Part shown: positions 17,345-26,124 of the stretch, piece by piece | Layout: the number at the start of each line of letters is the position of its first letter | Position numbering within the stretch: position 1 is the first letter of the stretch | Source: Palleronia caenipelagi | GTDB lineage: Bacteria > Pseudomonadota > Alphaproteobacteria > Rhodobacterales > Rhodobacteraceae | Direction: 5' to 3' | Length of the DNA: 64,000 bases | Assembly: GCF_007004065.1 (NCBI RefSeq) | Contig: NZ_VFSV01000006.1 | Coordinates: 1-64,000 of the forward strand | Position numbers and translations under genes: made by a program | The notes under the pieces: generated by a model | What the model saw: the letters and a program-made list of their open reading frames with translations, nothing else | Database searches by the model: none | Told to the model about the DNA's origin: nothing

Positions 17345-18001
17345 ATGACAAAGATTGCACTGATCACCGGCGCCTCCCGGGGGCTTGGGGCGGCGCTGGC
17401 CGAAGCGCTCAGCCCGGATTATCACATCGTGGCGGTCGCCCGCACCACTGGCGCGCTCGAAGAGCTCGACGACCGGATTCAAGCCAAAGGCGGCGCTGCT
17501 ACGCTGGCACCAATGGACATAGGCAACCGCGACGCCATGGCCCATCTGTGCCGTGGCATTCACGACCGCTGGGGCCATGTGGATCTCTGGTGTCACGCCG
17601 CAATTCATGCTGCCCCCCTGACGCTGGCCTCGCACATCTCGCAAAAGGACTGGGACAAGAGCCTCTTGGTGAACGTCAACGCCACCCAGACCCTGATCGC
17701 CATGGTCGAGCCGCTGCTGAAAGCCGCGCCCGAAGGTCATGCGGTGTTTTTCGAGGACCCGCGCGGCGGTCAGAAGTTCTTTGGCAGCTACGGTGCAAGC
17801 AAGGCCGCGCAGATGGCGCTGGTCCGCTCCTGGCAGACCGAAACGCAGAGTACCGGTCCGAAGGTGTCAGTCGTCGCGCCCAACCCCATGCCAACGGCCA
17901 CCCGCGCGCGGTTCTTCCCCGGCGAAGATCGGGACGCCCTGACAGCCTGCACCGATGAGGCCGCGCGTATCGTAGAGCAGCTCGGCCAGACCACCGCCTG
18001 A
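17345..18001 (+). CDS. Short-chain dehydrogenase/reductase family protein
   Basis: The 218-residue protein opens with the NAD(P)-binding motif TGASRGLG and has the YxxxK pair in GSYGASKAAQM. The catalytic Ser normally found about 13 residues before the Tyr is not obvious (the stretch reads FFEDPRGGQKFFG), so redox activity is uncertain. ATG 17345 is the first Met of the Rossmann strand; the longer frame from 17108 lies antisense to bioY. It converges on the PfkB kinase gene, only 12 bp from its stop. Substrate unknown. Confidence 0.85.
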   Translation: MTKIALITGASRGLGAALAEALSPDYHIVAVARTTGALEELDDRIQAKGGAATLAPMDIGNRDAMAHLCRGIHDRWGHVDLWCHAAIHAAPLTLASHISQKDWDKSLLVNVNATQTLIAMVEPLLKAAPEGHAVFFEDPRGGQKFFGSYGASKAAQMALVRSWQTETQSTGPKVSVVAPNPMPTATRARFFPGEDRDALTACTDEAARIVEQLGQTTA

Positions 18002-18013
18002 CCGATCCTTCGG

Positions 18014-18997
18014 TCACATAAGACCCAACGCTCTAAAACGCGCCTGCATATCCGCCTGCGGGCGCGGCCCCACATGGCCGATCACCTCGGCAGCACAAGT
18101 CACGCCCATGCGTGCGGCCGTCTCCAGATCTGTGCATGTGACATAGCCGTAGAGGAACCCCGCAGCGAATTGATCTCCCGCCCCCGTGGCGTCCACCGGA
18201 ACGACCCGTTCCACCGGCGCCGCGATCCGGATGTCACCTTGTCGCACCACCACCGGATCGCCTGAACGCGTGCAGACCACCGTCTTGCAGACCTTCGCCG
18301 CGCGGATCAGCGCGTCTTCAAGATCGCACTCATAAAGCGTCGTCCACTCCGCCTCATTACCGATCACCAGATCCATCTCATTCTCGATCAGATGCTGGAA
18401 ATCGGCGCGATGGCGGTTCACGCAGAACGGATCCGACAGAGTAATCGCCGTCTCGCCCCCCGCCTCATGCATCAACTGCGCAGCCCGGCGAAAGGCCGAT
18501 TTGCCCTCATCCTTGTCAAAGAGATAGCCTTCGAGAAACACCAGCTTTGCGCCCGCGAACACATCCCGCGGGACATCATCGGCGTCGAAATCCGCACCGG
18601 CGCCCAGATAGGTGTTCATCGACCGCTCCCCATCCGGGGAGACAAAGATCATCGAGCGCGAGGTCGGCGCAGCCACGTCCCCGGAGGGCGGGTTCGGAAA
18701 TGCGCCCCCATTGGCCGTCATGTCATTGACATAGAATCGCCCCAGCGCATCGTCCTTCACCTTGCCCAGGAACGCCGTGCCCAGACCCAGATGACCGATC
18801 CCGGCGATGGTGTTGGCCACCGACCCACCCGCCGCCTGCGCACGGTCATTCATTGCCGCATAGAGCAACTCGGCCCGATCCTTCTCCACGAGCTGCATGA
18901 TGCCTTTTTCGATCCCCATATTGTCGAGAAACTGGTCATCGGCATGGGAAATCACGTCGACAATGGCGTTGCCGATCCCGATCACATCGTGGGTCAT
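18014..18997 (-). CDS. PfkB-family carbohydrate/adenosine kinase
   Basis: The 327-residue protein carries both PfkB signatures: an early GGSVANTIAGIGHLG glycine block and VDATGAGDQFAAGFLYG with the catalytic Asp. Overall layout (GIGNAIVDVI start, lid strands and length) is closest to adenosine kinase-like enzymes of alphaproteobacteria, which phosphorylate nucleosides or sugars with ATP. The start overlaps the nth stop by 4 bp, so the two genes form an operon. Exact substrate is not assignable from sequence. Confidence 0.88.
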   Translation of the reverse strand: MTHDVIGIGNAIVDVISHADDQFLDNMGIEKGIMQLVEKDRAELLYAAMNDRAQAAGGSVANTIAGIGHLGLGTAFLGKVKDDALGRFYVNDMTANGGAFPNPPSGDVAAPTSRSMIFVSPDGERSMNTYLGAGADFDADDVPRDVFAGAKLVFLEGYLFDKDEGKSAFRRAAQLMHEAGGETAITLSDPFCVNRHRADFQHLIENEMDLVIGNEAEWTTLYECDLEDALIRAAKVCKTVVCTRSGDPVVVRQGDIRIAAPVERVVPVDATGAGDQFAAGFLYGYVTCTDLETAARMGVTCAAEVIGHVGPRPQADMQARFRALGLM

Positions 18998-19641
18998 TCT
19001 TGGGTCTTCTCCTCAAAGGGGCAGAGGTCGCGGATCAGACAAGCCGGACATTTCGGCTTGCGCGCGACGCAGGTGTAACGGCCATGCAGGATCAGCCAGT
19101 GATGGGCATGGCGCTGAAATTCGGCGGGGACGTTGTCCTCGATGGCACGCTCGACAGCGACGACATCCTTGCCCGGTGCGAGCCGCGTGCGGTTGCCGAC
19201 GCGAAAAATATGGGTGTCCACCGCCTGCGCCGGATGGCCCCACCACATGTTCAGCACAACATTGGCGGTCTTCCGCCCCACGCCCGGCAGGCTTTCCAGC
19301 GCCGCGCGGGATGACGGCACCTCTCCGCCATAGTCCTCCACAAGGATCCGGCTGAGCTTAATGACGTTCTTCGCCTTGTTGCGGTAAAGACCAATGGTCT
19401 TGATATGCGCGATGACGCCCTCTTCGCCCAACTCAAGCATCTTTTCGGGCGTATCCGCCACCGCGAACAGCCCCCGCGTGGCCTTGTTCACCCCGACATC
19501 GGTCGCCTGCGCAGACAGCGCCACAGCCAGCACCAGCGTATAGGCGTTAACGTGCTCTAGCTCGCCCTTCGGTTCCGCCTCAGCGGCCTGAAAGCGGTGA
19601 AAGATCTCGACCTGGGTCTGATATGGCAAGGCTTTGGACAT
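18994..19641 (-). CDS. nth: Endonuclease III
   Basis: This DNA glycosylase/AP lyase removes oxidised pyrimidines. The helix-hairpin-helix is LPGVGRKTANVVL, with the catalytic Lys in GVGRKTA and catalytic Asp in AVDTHIFRV. A C-terminal 4Fe-4S cluster is set by C-x6-C-x2-C-x5-C in CVARKPKCPACLIRDLC. ATG 19641 gives 215 residues, the usual length; the in-frame start at 19683 lies in the leader. The upstream region contains one copy of the palindromic leader element described at 19685-19740. Confidence 0.95.
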   Translation of the reverse strand: MSKALPYQTQVEIFHRFQAAEAEPKGELEHVNAYTLVLAVALSAQATDVGVNKATRGLFAVADTPEKMLELGEEGVIAHIKTIGLYRNKAKNVIKLSRILVEDYGGEVPSSRAALESLPGVGRKTANVVLNMWWGHPAQAVDTHIFRVGNRTRLAPGKDVVAVERAIEDNVPAEFQRHAHHWLILHGRYTCVARKPKCPACLIRDLCPFEEKTQE

Positions 19642-19684
19642 GGGCTCAGCTTCTGCCTCCGAACGCGCCCCGATTGCAAGCACC

Positions 19685-19740
19685 CTTCATCTTTCCACAA
19701 ATACCCCGGGGAGCCGCGTCAGCGGCGGGGCAGAGCCCCA
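19685..19740 (-). repeat. Palindromic leader element, copy A (before nth)
   Basis: In the direction of nth the order is GGGGCTCTGCCCC, a GC-rich inverted repeat (CCGCTGACGCGG), CCCCGGGGTATTT, then GGAAAGATGAAG. The same order is found before fmt, recF, bchZ and bchY. It lies 43 bp upstream of the nth start, in the expected 5' leader. Confidence 0.6.
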
Positions 19741-19793
19741 AATTGCGCAAGCTTCGGGTCGCGCGACACGTATGCTGCGGCTAAACCGAACCC

Positions 19794-20624
19794 ATGACCG
19801 ACTCTATCGACACCAGCTATCATTGGCATCTCATGCGCCGGGCCATCGACCGGCTCGATTCCGGGCGCGACCTCACCCTTGAGGAGATCGCCACGGAGAT
19901 GAACCTCAGTCCGGCCCATTTCCAGCGGCTGTTCTCCCGCTGGGCCGGGATCAGCCCCAAGCGGTTCCAGCAGTTCCTCACGCTCGGCCATGCAAAACGG
20001 CTGCTGGCCGAGCGCCATTCCCTGCTCGACACCGCCGATGCGGCGGGGCTCAGCGGCACCGGGCGGCTCCACGACCTGTTCATCCGCTGGGAGGCCATGA
20101 CCCCCGGCGAATTCGCCCGCAACGCCGAGGGCCTCACCCTGCGCTGGGCCAGGGGTGACAGCCCCTTTGGTCCCGTTCTGGCCATGGCCACCGATCGCGG
20201 GCTCTGCGGGCTTGCCTTCATTGCCGAAGATGGCGAGGAGGCGAGCTTTGCCGATCTGGCGCGCCGCTGGCCTGCCGCCCGGATCATACATGACCCCGAG
20301 GCTCTCGCGCCCCATCTGGGCAACATCGCGAGACAGACCCGAGTGCACTTGCACATCATGGGCGGACCGTTCCAAATCAAGGTCTGGGAAGCGCTGCTGC
20401 ACATCCCTGAGGGCCACGTGACGACCTATGGCGATATTGCCCGCGTCATCGGCCATCCCAAGGCCCATCGCGCGGTCGGCTCTGCGGTGGGGCGCAACCC
20501 GATCAGCTGGCTCATCCCCTGCCACCGGGCGCTGCGCAGCACCGGAGAACTGGGCGGATATCACTGGGGCCTCCCGGTAAAACGTGCACTTCTCGCCGAC
20601 GAAGCTGCCCGGACCGGCTTCTGA
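19794..20624 (+). CDS. Ada-like protein: AraC-type HTH plus O6-methylguanine-DNA methyltransferase
   Basis: The 276-residue protein joins an AraC-type helix-turn-helix (about 25-105: LTLEEIATEMNLSPAHFQRLF) to an Ogt/Ada C-terminal methyltransferase (about 115-270). The acceptor Cys lies in LIPCHRAL, and VTTYGDIARVIGHPKAHRAVG is the DNA-binding helix. It repairs O6-alkylguanine by suicidal transfer. The N-terminal Ada zinc domain with the phosphotriester-sensing Cys is absent, so it cannot sense backbone damage as E. coli Ada does. Whether it still regulates transcription is open. Confidence 0.9.
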   Translation: MTDSIDTSYHWHLMRRAIDRLDSGRDLTLEEIATEMNLSPAHFQRLFSRWAGISPKRFQQFLTLGHAKRLLAERHSLLDTADAAGLSGTGRLHDLFIRWEAMTPGEFARNAEGLTLRWARGDSPFGPVLAMATDRGLCGLAFIAEDGEEASFADLARRWPAARIIHDPEALAPHLGNIARQTRVHLHIMGGPFQIKVWEALLHIPEGHVTTYGDIARVIGHPKAHRAVGSAVGRNPISWLIPCHRALRSTGELGGYHWGLPVKRALLADEAARTGF

Positions 20625-20730
20625 CGGGCGGAAACGCGCCGAAACAAGAAGGTGATTTGGCCTCGGTCAAGTTTTGGGTAAACACTGTCATCGTAAGTGG
20701 TGTGACCCAAAAATATGAGCAGAGGACAAA

Positions 20731-21378
20731 ATGACCACCCGAATTTCCCTTCTTCTGGCCACGACCGGCGTTGTCGCCTTGTCAGCCTGCGTGACCTCAA
20801 CCGGCCCCGAGGATCCGAACCGGACTCGTCAGGGCGCGCTCATTGGCGCCGTCGGCGGCGCCATCGCCGGTGCTACTGTTGACAATGACGACCGTCTGAA
20901 AAACGCCGCCATCGGCGCGGTCGTGGGCGGCGGCGTGGGCGCCACCGTTGGCGCCTATCTCGACCAGCAAGAGCGCGAACTGCGCGCCCAGCTCGGCACG
21001 GGCATCGTGATTGAGAACACCGGCTCAGAACTGATCGTTCGCCTCCCGCAGGACATCCTGTTTGCCGTCGACAGTGCCGCCGTTCAGCCTGGCCTGCGCG
21101 GTGATCTGCAATTGCTGGCCAACAGCCTGAACAAGTACAGCGCGTCTTCGGTCGAAATTCAGGGCCACACGGACAACACTGGCGATGCCGGCTACAATCA
21201 GGGTCTGTCCCAACGCCGTGCTCAGTCCGTGACATCGGAACTGATCGCCTACGGTGTCGCTCCGTCACGCCTGCGTCCCGTCGGTTATGGCGAGAGCCGC
21301 CCGATTGCCGACAACCTCACCGATGCGGGCCGCGCCCAGAATCGTCGCGTGCAGGTGGTCATCCGCCCCACCGGCTGA
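20731..21378 (+). CDS. OmpA-family lipoprotein (YiaD-like)
   Basis: A lipobox, LSAC, ends the signal peptide at about residue 20, so the protein is lipid-anchored, presumably to the outer membrane. Two glycine-zipper segments follow (GALIGAVGGAIAGATV and AAIGAVVGGGVGATVGA). The C-terminal OmpA domain has the peptidoglycan-binding pattern in IQGHTDNTGDAGYNQGLS and RRVQVVIRP. The order lipobox, glycine zippers and OmpA domain matches YiaD-type envelope lipoproteins. A terminator follows 50 bp after the stop. Confidence 0.92.
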   Translation: MTTRISLLLATTGVVALSACVTSTGPEDPNRTRQGALIGAVGGAIAGATVDNDDRLKNAAIGAVVGGGVGATVGAYLDQQERELRAQLGTGIVIENTGSELIVRLPQDILFAVDSAAVQPGLRGDLQLLANSLNKYSASSVEIQGHTDNTGDAGYNQGLSQRRAQSVTSELIAYGVAPSRLRPVGYGESRPIADNLTDAGRAQNRRVQVVIRPTG

Positions 21379-21431
21379 TGGGCCCGCCGAGGGGCCGAAA
21401 CCGGCCCCTCCTCAGCGCATAAAACAAAAAA

Positions 21432-21460
21432 CCCCGGAGCCGTCGGCACCGGGGCTTTTT
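21432..21460 (+). terminator. Rho-independent terminator, probably bidirectional
   Basis: The stem CCCCGGaGCC … GGCaCCGGGG with a 3-base loop is followed by six T on the plus strand and preceded by a run of A. It can end the OmpA gene from the left and the ATP synthase F0 operon from the right. Confidence 0.85.
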
Positions 21461-21488
21461 TCATTTCAAAGTGCTCTGGTCGGAGCGA

Positions 21489-22046
21489 TCAGTGCAGTTT
21501 CTGGCTGATCGTCTCGATGGAACGGTCGAACAGGGCACCGGAGCGCTCCGCGTTCATCTGCTCAGCCAAGACCTGACGGGCAGCGGCGACGGCGACCTCG
21601 ACCGCACGGTTCCGAACCTGACGCTTGGCGTCTTCCTCGGCCTGAACGATCTGCTCCTTGGCGGCCTTGACGCGGCGCTCGACAGAGAGGGCAAGCTCCT
21701 TCTCGGCCTCGACCTTGTCGTTCTGCGCCTGCTCACGCGCTGCGGCAACAATGCGATCAGCGTGCTCCTGCACTTCCTTCTGCTTGCGCTCGTAGCTGGC
21801 CAGCAGAGATTGCGCCTCTTCACGCAGGGCGCGGGCTTCGGCGAGATCCGATTTGATGCTCTCCGCGCGGGCATCCAGCATCTCGGTGATCTTGGCTGGC
21901 ACCTTCATGTAGACAAGCACACCAACAAAGATCAGAAAGCCAAGCGACACCACGAAGTCGGTATTGTTCAGCGAAAAGAACGGGCCGCTCGCGGCAAATG
22001 CAGGAACCGGCAGCAGCGCCAGCGCAAGGATTGCGATCCGGGTCAT
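21489..22046 (-). CDS. atpF: ATP synthase F0 subunit b
   Basis: The 185-residue protein has one N-terminal membrane segment (FVVSLGFLIFVGVLVYMKVP) and a long Ala/Glu/Lys-rich helix, the peripheral stalk linking F0 to F1. It is the last gene of atpI-B-E-F'-F. Its ATG overlaps the stop of the b' gene by one base. Rhodobacteraceae carry both b and b' subunits and keep F1 genes in a separate operon, as here. Confidence 0.93.
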   Translation of the reverse strand: MTRIAILALALLPVPAFAASGPFFSLNNTDFVVSLGFLIFVGVLVYMKVPAKITEMLDARAESIKSDLAEARALREEAQSLLASYERKQKEVQEHADRIVAAAREQAQNDKVEAEKELALSVERRVKAAKEQIVQAEEDAKRQVRNRAVEVAVAAARQVLAEQMNAERSGALFDRSIETISQKLH

Positions 22047-22570
22047 CAGCGGCCTCCCATCTTCGAACTTACCACGCCAGCGATCTGACCACTGTCAGCC
22101 TGACCACCCAGATGGGCAACCAACGCTTCAGCGGTGTCTTTGGCCACGGCTTCGACATTGGCGGTCGCGCTGTCGCGGATCTCACCGATCCGGGCGGCGC
22201 TCTCTTTTTGTTGTTCTGCGATCTCGGCATCAGCTTTGGCCAGCGCCGCATCAAGCTCAGCCTGCATGGAGGCCTTGGTCTCCGCCGTGATCTCCGCTGC
22301 TTCGGCGCGGGCGTCGGCCAGCGCCTTATCATAGGCCTTTTCGGCCTCGGCAGCTTTGAGCTTTAGCTCTTCGGCGGCCGCGATGTCATTGGTGATCGCC
22401 CCCTGACGCTCGGCCAGAACGGCCCCGATCCGGGGCAGCGCGACGCGGGACAGTAGGAGATAGATCGCCACGAGCGCCAGGACCAGCCAGAAGATCTGGT
22501 TGGAATAGGTGCTGGGATCCAGCTGCGGCATGCCGGATGCAGATTCGGCACCATGTGTTTCGGTTGCCAT
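22046..22570 (-). CDS. atpG: ATP synthase F0 subunit b'
   Basis: The 174-residue b' subunit has a single membrane helix ([20 protein letters not shown]) after a hydrophilic start, and a long coiled-coil stalk rich in Ala, Glu and Lys. It pairs with b as a heterodimeric peripheral stalk, as in photosynthetic bacteria. The symbol varies between sources (atpF', atpG, atpX). It is separated from atpE by a GC-rich hairpin. Confidence 0.9.
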   Translation of the reverse strand: MATETHGAESASGMPQLDPSTYSNQIFWLVLALVAIYLLLSRVALPRIGAVLAERQGAITNDIAAAEELKLKAAEAEKAYDKALADARAEAAEITAETKASMQAELDAALAKADAEIAEQQKESAARIGEIRDSATANVEAVAKDTAEALVAHLGGQADSGQIAGVVSSKMGGR

Positions 22571-22597
22571 CGGCGTCCTCCAGAGGTGTGAGTTAAC

Positions 22598-22620
22598 GGG
22601 GCCGCGTCAGCCGCGGCCCC
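22598..22620 (-). other. Intercistronic hairpin between atpE and b' gene
   Basis: GGGGCCGCG and CGCGGCCCC form a 9-bp perfect stem with a 5-base loop and no following T-run. It is therefore more likely an mRNA-stabilising or attenuating structure than a terminator. It follows atpE, whose product is needed in many copies. Confidence 0.6.
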
Positions 22621-22645
22621 GATCTCGGAGAGGTAAGCGCTTGGC

Positions 22646-22882
22646 TCAGACGGCGAACATCAGCAGCAGCGCAACGAGGAACGAGAAGATCCCCAGCGCT
22701 TCGGCAAACGCGATGCCGATGAAGAGCGTAGCGGTCTGGCCAGCGGCGGCCGACGGGTTGCGCAAGGCGCCCGACAGGAAGTTACCAGCAACGTTGCCCA
22801 CACCGATGGCGGCGGCACCAGAGCCGATGCCAGCCAGACCAGCACCGATGTATTGTCCGAGGTTTGCGATATCGCCTTCCAT
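22646..22882 (-). CDS. atpE: ATP synthase F0 subunit c
   Basis: The 78-residue proteolipid has two membrane helices joined by a polar loop ([17 protein letters not shown]). The first is glycine-zipper rich ([17 protein letters not shown]), and the second carries the ion-binding Glu in [16 protein letters not shown]. The c ring rotates as protons pass. ATG 22882 gives the normal length; the upstream in-frame start at 22957 is rejected. GC-rich hairpins flank the gene on both sides. Confidence 0.95.
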   Translation of the reverse strand: MEGDIANLGQYIGAGLAGIGSGAAAIGVGNVAGNFLSGALRNPSAAAGQTATLFIGIAFAEALGIFSFLVALLLMFAV

Positions 22883-22929
22883 GGTCTCTCTCCTTGAATT
22901 GGAAGTTTTCGTAGCGTTGTAGGATGAGG

Positions 22930-22950
22930 CGCGCACCGCAGCGGTGCGCG
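22930..22950 (-). other. Intercistronic hairpin between atpB and atpE
   Basis: CGCGCACC and GGTGCGCG form an 8-bp perfect stem with a 5-base loop (GCTGC on the minus strand), immediately after atpB. With the hairpin after atpE, the atpE message is bracketed by stems. Confidence 0.55.
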
Positions 22951-22956
22951 TCGTCA

Positions 22957-23760
22957 TTAGTGTGACGGGTGCAGTGCGTCTTTCAGATACACGCAGGTCA
23001 GAATGGTGAACACATAGGCCTGGATGAAGGCCACCAGCAGTTCGAGGGCGTAGATCCCGGTGATCGCCAGGATCGGGATGAACGAGAACAGCCCCAGTGC
23101 GCCGGCAAAGCCCGCGAAAACTTTCAGCACCGCGTGGCCCGCCATAATGTTGCCGGCGAGACGGACAGAGTGACTAACCGGACGCACAAAGTAGGAAATC
23201 AGCTCGATCACGGCCAGAATCGGGCGCAGCACCAGAGGCGCGGAACTCACCCAGAACAGGCCGAGGAACTTGCTGCCGTTCAGAACGAAGCCGAGCACGG
23301 TCACGGCGATGAACACCGAGAAGCCGAGCACCGCTGTCACCGCGATCTGGCTGGTGGGCGAGAATGACATGGGCAGCAGCGCCAGCATGTTAGAAAACGC
23401 GATGAACAGAAACAGCGTCATGATGTAGGGAAAGAACTTCAGCGCGTCCTTACCAGCCACATCCTCGACCATTTTGTGCACGAAACCGTATGCCAGCTCG
23501 GCCACGGACTGAACGCGGGACGGGACCACCGCGCGACCACGGGTGCCGACCACCAGAAGGAGCGCGACGCCCAGCACGGCGAGCGCCAGCCAGAGCGTGG
23601 AATTGGTCACGGTGAACATGTGCACCGGGCCGTCGGAGAAGAGCGGCTCGACCACGAACTGATCCATCGGATGGATGTTCAGGCCCGAACCCCCTTCTGC
23701 CGCGTGACCCGCAGCCTCGGCCGCGTGGGATGCGCCTTCACCCGTCGCCTTGTCCGCCAT
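22957..23760 (-). CDS. atpB: ATP synthase F0 subunit a
   Basis: The 267-residue membrane protein contains the essential Arg in the helix [20 protein letters not shown], and the C-terminal helix [25 protein letters not shown]. It forms the proton half-channels against the c ring. The N-terminus has an Ala/Glu/His-rich extension. The start overlaps the end of atpI by 23 bp. Confidence 0.95.
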   Translation of the reverse strand: MADKATGEGASHAAEAAGHAAEGGSGLNIHPMDQFVVEPLFSDGPVHMFTVTNSTLWLALAVLGVALLLVVGTRGRAVVPSRVQSVAELAYGFVHKMVEDVAGKDALKFFPYIMTLFLFIAFSNMLALLPMSFSPTSQIAVTAVLGFSVFIAVTVLGFVLNGSKFLGLFWVSSAPLVLRPILAVIELISYFVRPVSHSVRLAGNIMAGHAVLKVFAGFAGALGLFSFIPILAITGIYALELLVAFIQAYVFTILTCVYLKDALHPSH

Positions 23761-24085
23761 TCTCGTTCCTCATCTCGCCTTCGGGGGAAGCTTCCCCCAG
23801 GTTCACATCTTTGGCTGTTCGCATCATCACGTTGATGCCGGCCGCAAAGCCCAGAAATATGAATATCACCAGAAAAACGGGCATGGTCCCAAGCAGGAGA
23901 TCCAGTCCGTATCCGATGCCGAACCCGATCCCCAAACCGACGACCAGCTCGATGACCATCCGCCAGGCAAGTTCCGCCCCCGAATAGCCACTTGATGGGG
24001 AAGAGGCCGGAGCGTCCGCTTTGCGGCGCTCCGAGAGCTTTTGCTCCAAAGCCTCCATGCGGGCCCGTGTCGACTCATCAACCAT
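23738..24085 (-). CDS. atpI: ATP synthase accessory protein AtpI
   Basis: The 115-residue protein has two membrane helices ([20 protein letters not shown] and [20 protein letters not shown]), the usual AtpI/AtpQ pattern, and assists c-ring assembly or ion supply. ATG 24085 has a GGGGG run 6 bp upstream; the in-frame TTG at 24097 is less likely. It is the first gene of the F0 operon and overlaps atpB. Confidence 0.88.
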   Translation of the reverse strand: MVDESTRARMEALEQKLSERRKADAPASSPSSGYSGAELAWRMVIELVVGLGIGFGIGYGLDLLLGTMPVFLVIFIFLGFAAGINVMMRTAKDVNLGEASPEGEMRNENGGQGDG

Positions 24086-24263
24086 GGACACCCCCAATCG
24101 TTGGCCGGAACCTAGGCTTAGCGCCCCATGTGGTCAAGACAGCAAAGACAAAGCTGTTTCAGCTACTTAACTGAAATCATACCAGCAAATAAGGCGGGCC
24201 CAACATTCAACGTTTTGGTTGAGCATCTTGACCGGGCCCACGTTTCCGGCGCATCCCGGAGCC

Positions 24264-24602
24264 ATGTCTGACCCGCTCGACACTATCTTTCAGGCCCTCG
24301 CCGATTCGACCCGGCGCAGCATTCTGACACTGCTGCTCGAAGACGATATGAGTGTGACCGATGTGGCGGCGGGGTACAGCATGTCCCTTGCCGCGATCTC
24401 TAAGCACCTGCGTATTCTGAACCAGGCGGGTCTTATCTCTCAGGAGAAACGGGGACGTGTGATCTGGTGCAAGATTGAGCCTGATTCTCTGCGCGATGCG
24501 TCGGTCTGGATGCAGGGGTTCGGGCAATTTGAGCCCGTCGAGCTCGACAGCTATGAAGATTTCCTTCGGCGGGAAGGCGTCATAACTGACGAAGCCCGGT
24601 GA
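24264..24602 (+). CDS. ArsR-family transcriptional regulator
   Basis: This 112-residue protein has a winged helix-turn-helix: LADSTRRSILTLLLEDDMSV, then SMSLAAISKHLRILNQAGLI with the recognition helix. No metal-binding Cys pair is seen, so it belongs to the non-metal ArsR group often paired with SRPBCC-type proteins, though none is adjacent. ATG 24264 is preferred over the TTG at 24219. It diverges from the F0 operon; its targets are unknown. Confidence 0.87.
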   Translation: MSDPLDTIFQALADSTRRSILTLLLEDDMSVTDVAAGYSMSLAAISKHLRILNQAGLISQEKRGRVIWCKIEPDSLRDASVWMQGFGQFEPVELDSYEDFLRREGVITDEAR

Positions 24603-24657
24603 CCACTCCGAGAGCCCCGCAAAGATCTACTCTGAAAATCAGTCATTAGCCCAAAAG

Positions 24658-24682
24658 AAGGGGCACCCGAAAGTGCCCCTTC
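24658..24682 (-). terminator. Terminator hairpin between convergent genes
   Basis: AAGGGGCAC and GTGCCCCTT form a 9-bp perfect stem with a 7-base loop. On the minus strand it is followed by CTTTT, so it most likely ends the acidic-protein gene at 24720. Confidence 0.75.
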
Positions 24683-24719
24683 CACAAATCTGTTTCAGGC
24701 CTCAGCCAGAAAAACAGTA

Positions 24720-25031
24720 TTAGTCTTCTTCGGAGGACGAGCTCGAGGAGCTGCCGTCGGAGTCATCATCATCATCATCGTCGTCCAGAGCGGCGGCGAT
24801 CAGAGCAGCGGCAACCACGCCACCTGCGATGGCAGCGGCGGTACCAGCGGTACCCATTCCACGGATGCCCGAAGAACCGGTAGCCGCGGGAGCGTAGACA
24901 ACCGACTGACACTCAGGGGCGTCGGGGGTCACGTCACAATCAACGGCGGGCGCAAAACCACCGGCCAGAGCGGCCTGGGCAGAAACGAGCGCCACGGAGG
25001 CGGCAGCGGCGAGGGTCGTACGGAAGTTCAT
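24720..25031 (-). CDS. Exported protein with polyaspartate-polyserine tail
   Basis: The start MNFRTTLAAAASVALVSAQAALAG is a clear signal peptide; ATG 25031 with GGAG 6 bp upstream is the likely start. The mature protein has a short Cys-containing segment (CDVTPDAPECQSVVY), a Gly/Ala-rich hydrophobic helix (TAAAIAGGVVAAALIAAAL), then eight Asp in a row, a few polar residues and a run of seven Ser. It could be a small envelope protein with a cation-binding tail. No family is known to me. A terminator follows. Confidence 0.72.
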   Translation of the reverse strand: MNFRTTLAAAASVALVSAQAALAGGFAPAVDCDVTPDAPECQSVVYAPAATGSSGIRGMGTAGTAAAIAGGVVAAALIAAALDDDDDDDDSDGSSSSSSSEED

Positions 25032-25175
25032 CATAGGCTCCATGTTCAAATGATCGCCCCCTCGATAATCAGAAAATTCTCTGGATGCAATGGATCAAAC
25101 CCCAATCAGGGCAAGAACCCGCGCAACTCCGGCGGGTGTTGCAGCTCTGCACTAATATCCCGTCAAGTCGACGTA

Positions 25176-26051
25176 TTACGGTGAAAAATGGGTCTTCAGC
25201 GCGTTCAGAGCGGCCTGTACCTTCGCACTACGATGAAGGTCGACGTGGGAGACCAGCCACAGCGGCGCCTGCCATTCGTCGCGAGTGTCAAAGATCTCGA
25301 TGAGATCTGACCAATTTTCTCCGATATTCTTTGGCAGGAAGCCTAAGCCGGCACCGGCCCGAATCGCCTCGACGACCTGCTCTGTCCACTGGACCCGTTG
25401 CCGGATCGCATGAGGCGGCACCGTATGCTCCAGCCAACGATAGAACGGAGCCCGGGCGAGCGCATCGACAGCGCCGATAAAATGATGCCTATCAAGGTCC
25501 TCCCAATGCTCTGGTGGCGCGTTCTCTGTGAGATAGTCCCGACTGCCGAACAGCCCCATCTCAAGGTGCCCCAGCCGCTGCACGACATTGTCAGGTTCCT
25601 GCGGCGACGGGCCAGCCCGCACGGCCACATGAGCTTCGCCATATTCCAGCCGGAAGACCCTTGGATCCGTCCGGAGATGAACGATGAGGCCGGGATGCTG
25701 TTTCTGCAACGTCGTCAGTGCCCGCAGAACGGGTTTGCCCAGAGCGTCGATTGTCGTCACGACCAAATCGCCAGACAGATCCTCACTCTGGCCGCGGAGC
25801 CGGGCCTCAAGCTGGGAAAAGAGATCATCTGCCACCTGTCCCACCCGCAAGAGGTCCTGGCCAGCGTCCGTCGCCACGTACCCGCGGGCGTGTCTGTGAA
25901 ACAGCCGCAACCCCAGTCGCGCCTCCAGAGCGTCAACGTGGCGAATCACGGTCGCATGATGGACACCCAATGCATCGGCTGCACCGCTGACGGTGCCAAC
26001 CCGCGCCACGTGATAAGCGGTCTTCACCTCATCCCAAGAGCCGATCGACAT
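25176..26051 (-). CDS. LysR-family transcriptional regulator
   Basis: The 291-residue protein has an N-terminal LysR helix-turn-helix (VKTAYHVARVGTVSGAADALGVHHATVIRHVDALE) and a C-terminal effector domain. The start at ATG 26051 matches the usual LysR N-terminus; the frame extends upstream without a supported start. The neighbouring divergent gene is murJ, whose control by this protein is possible but not indicated by any site I can see. Confidence 0.88.
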   Translation of the reverse strand: MSIGSWDEVKTAYHVARVGTVSGAADALGVHHATVIRHVDALEARLGLRLFHRHARGYVATDAGQDLLRVGQVADDLFSQLEARLRGQSEDLSGDLVVTTIDALGKPVLRALTTLQKQHPGLIVHLRTDPRVFRLEYGEAHVAVRAGPSPQEPDNVVQRLGHLEMGLFGSRDYLTENAPPEHWEDLDRHHFIGAVDALARAPFYRWLEHTVPPHAIRQRVQWTEQVVEAIRAGAGLGFLPKNIGENWSDLIEIFDTRDEWQAPLWLVSHVDLHRSAKVQAALNALKTHFSP

Positions 26052-26124
26052 TCTGCTTCCCCGCTGCCTCTTGCGCGCCGCGTTCGGCGGCTCCATAGCA
26101 AAACTAGCGCGAACAAGGAGCACT

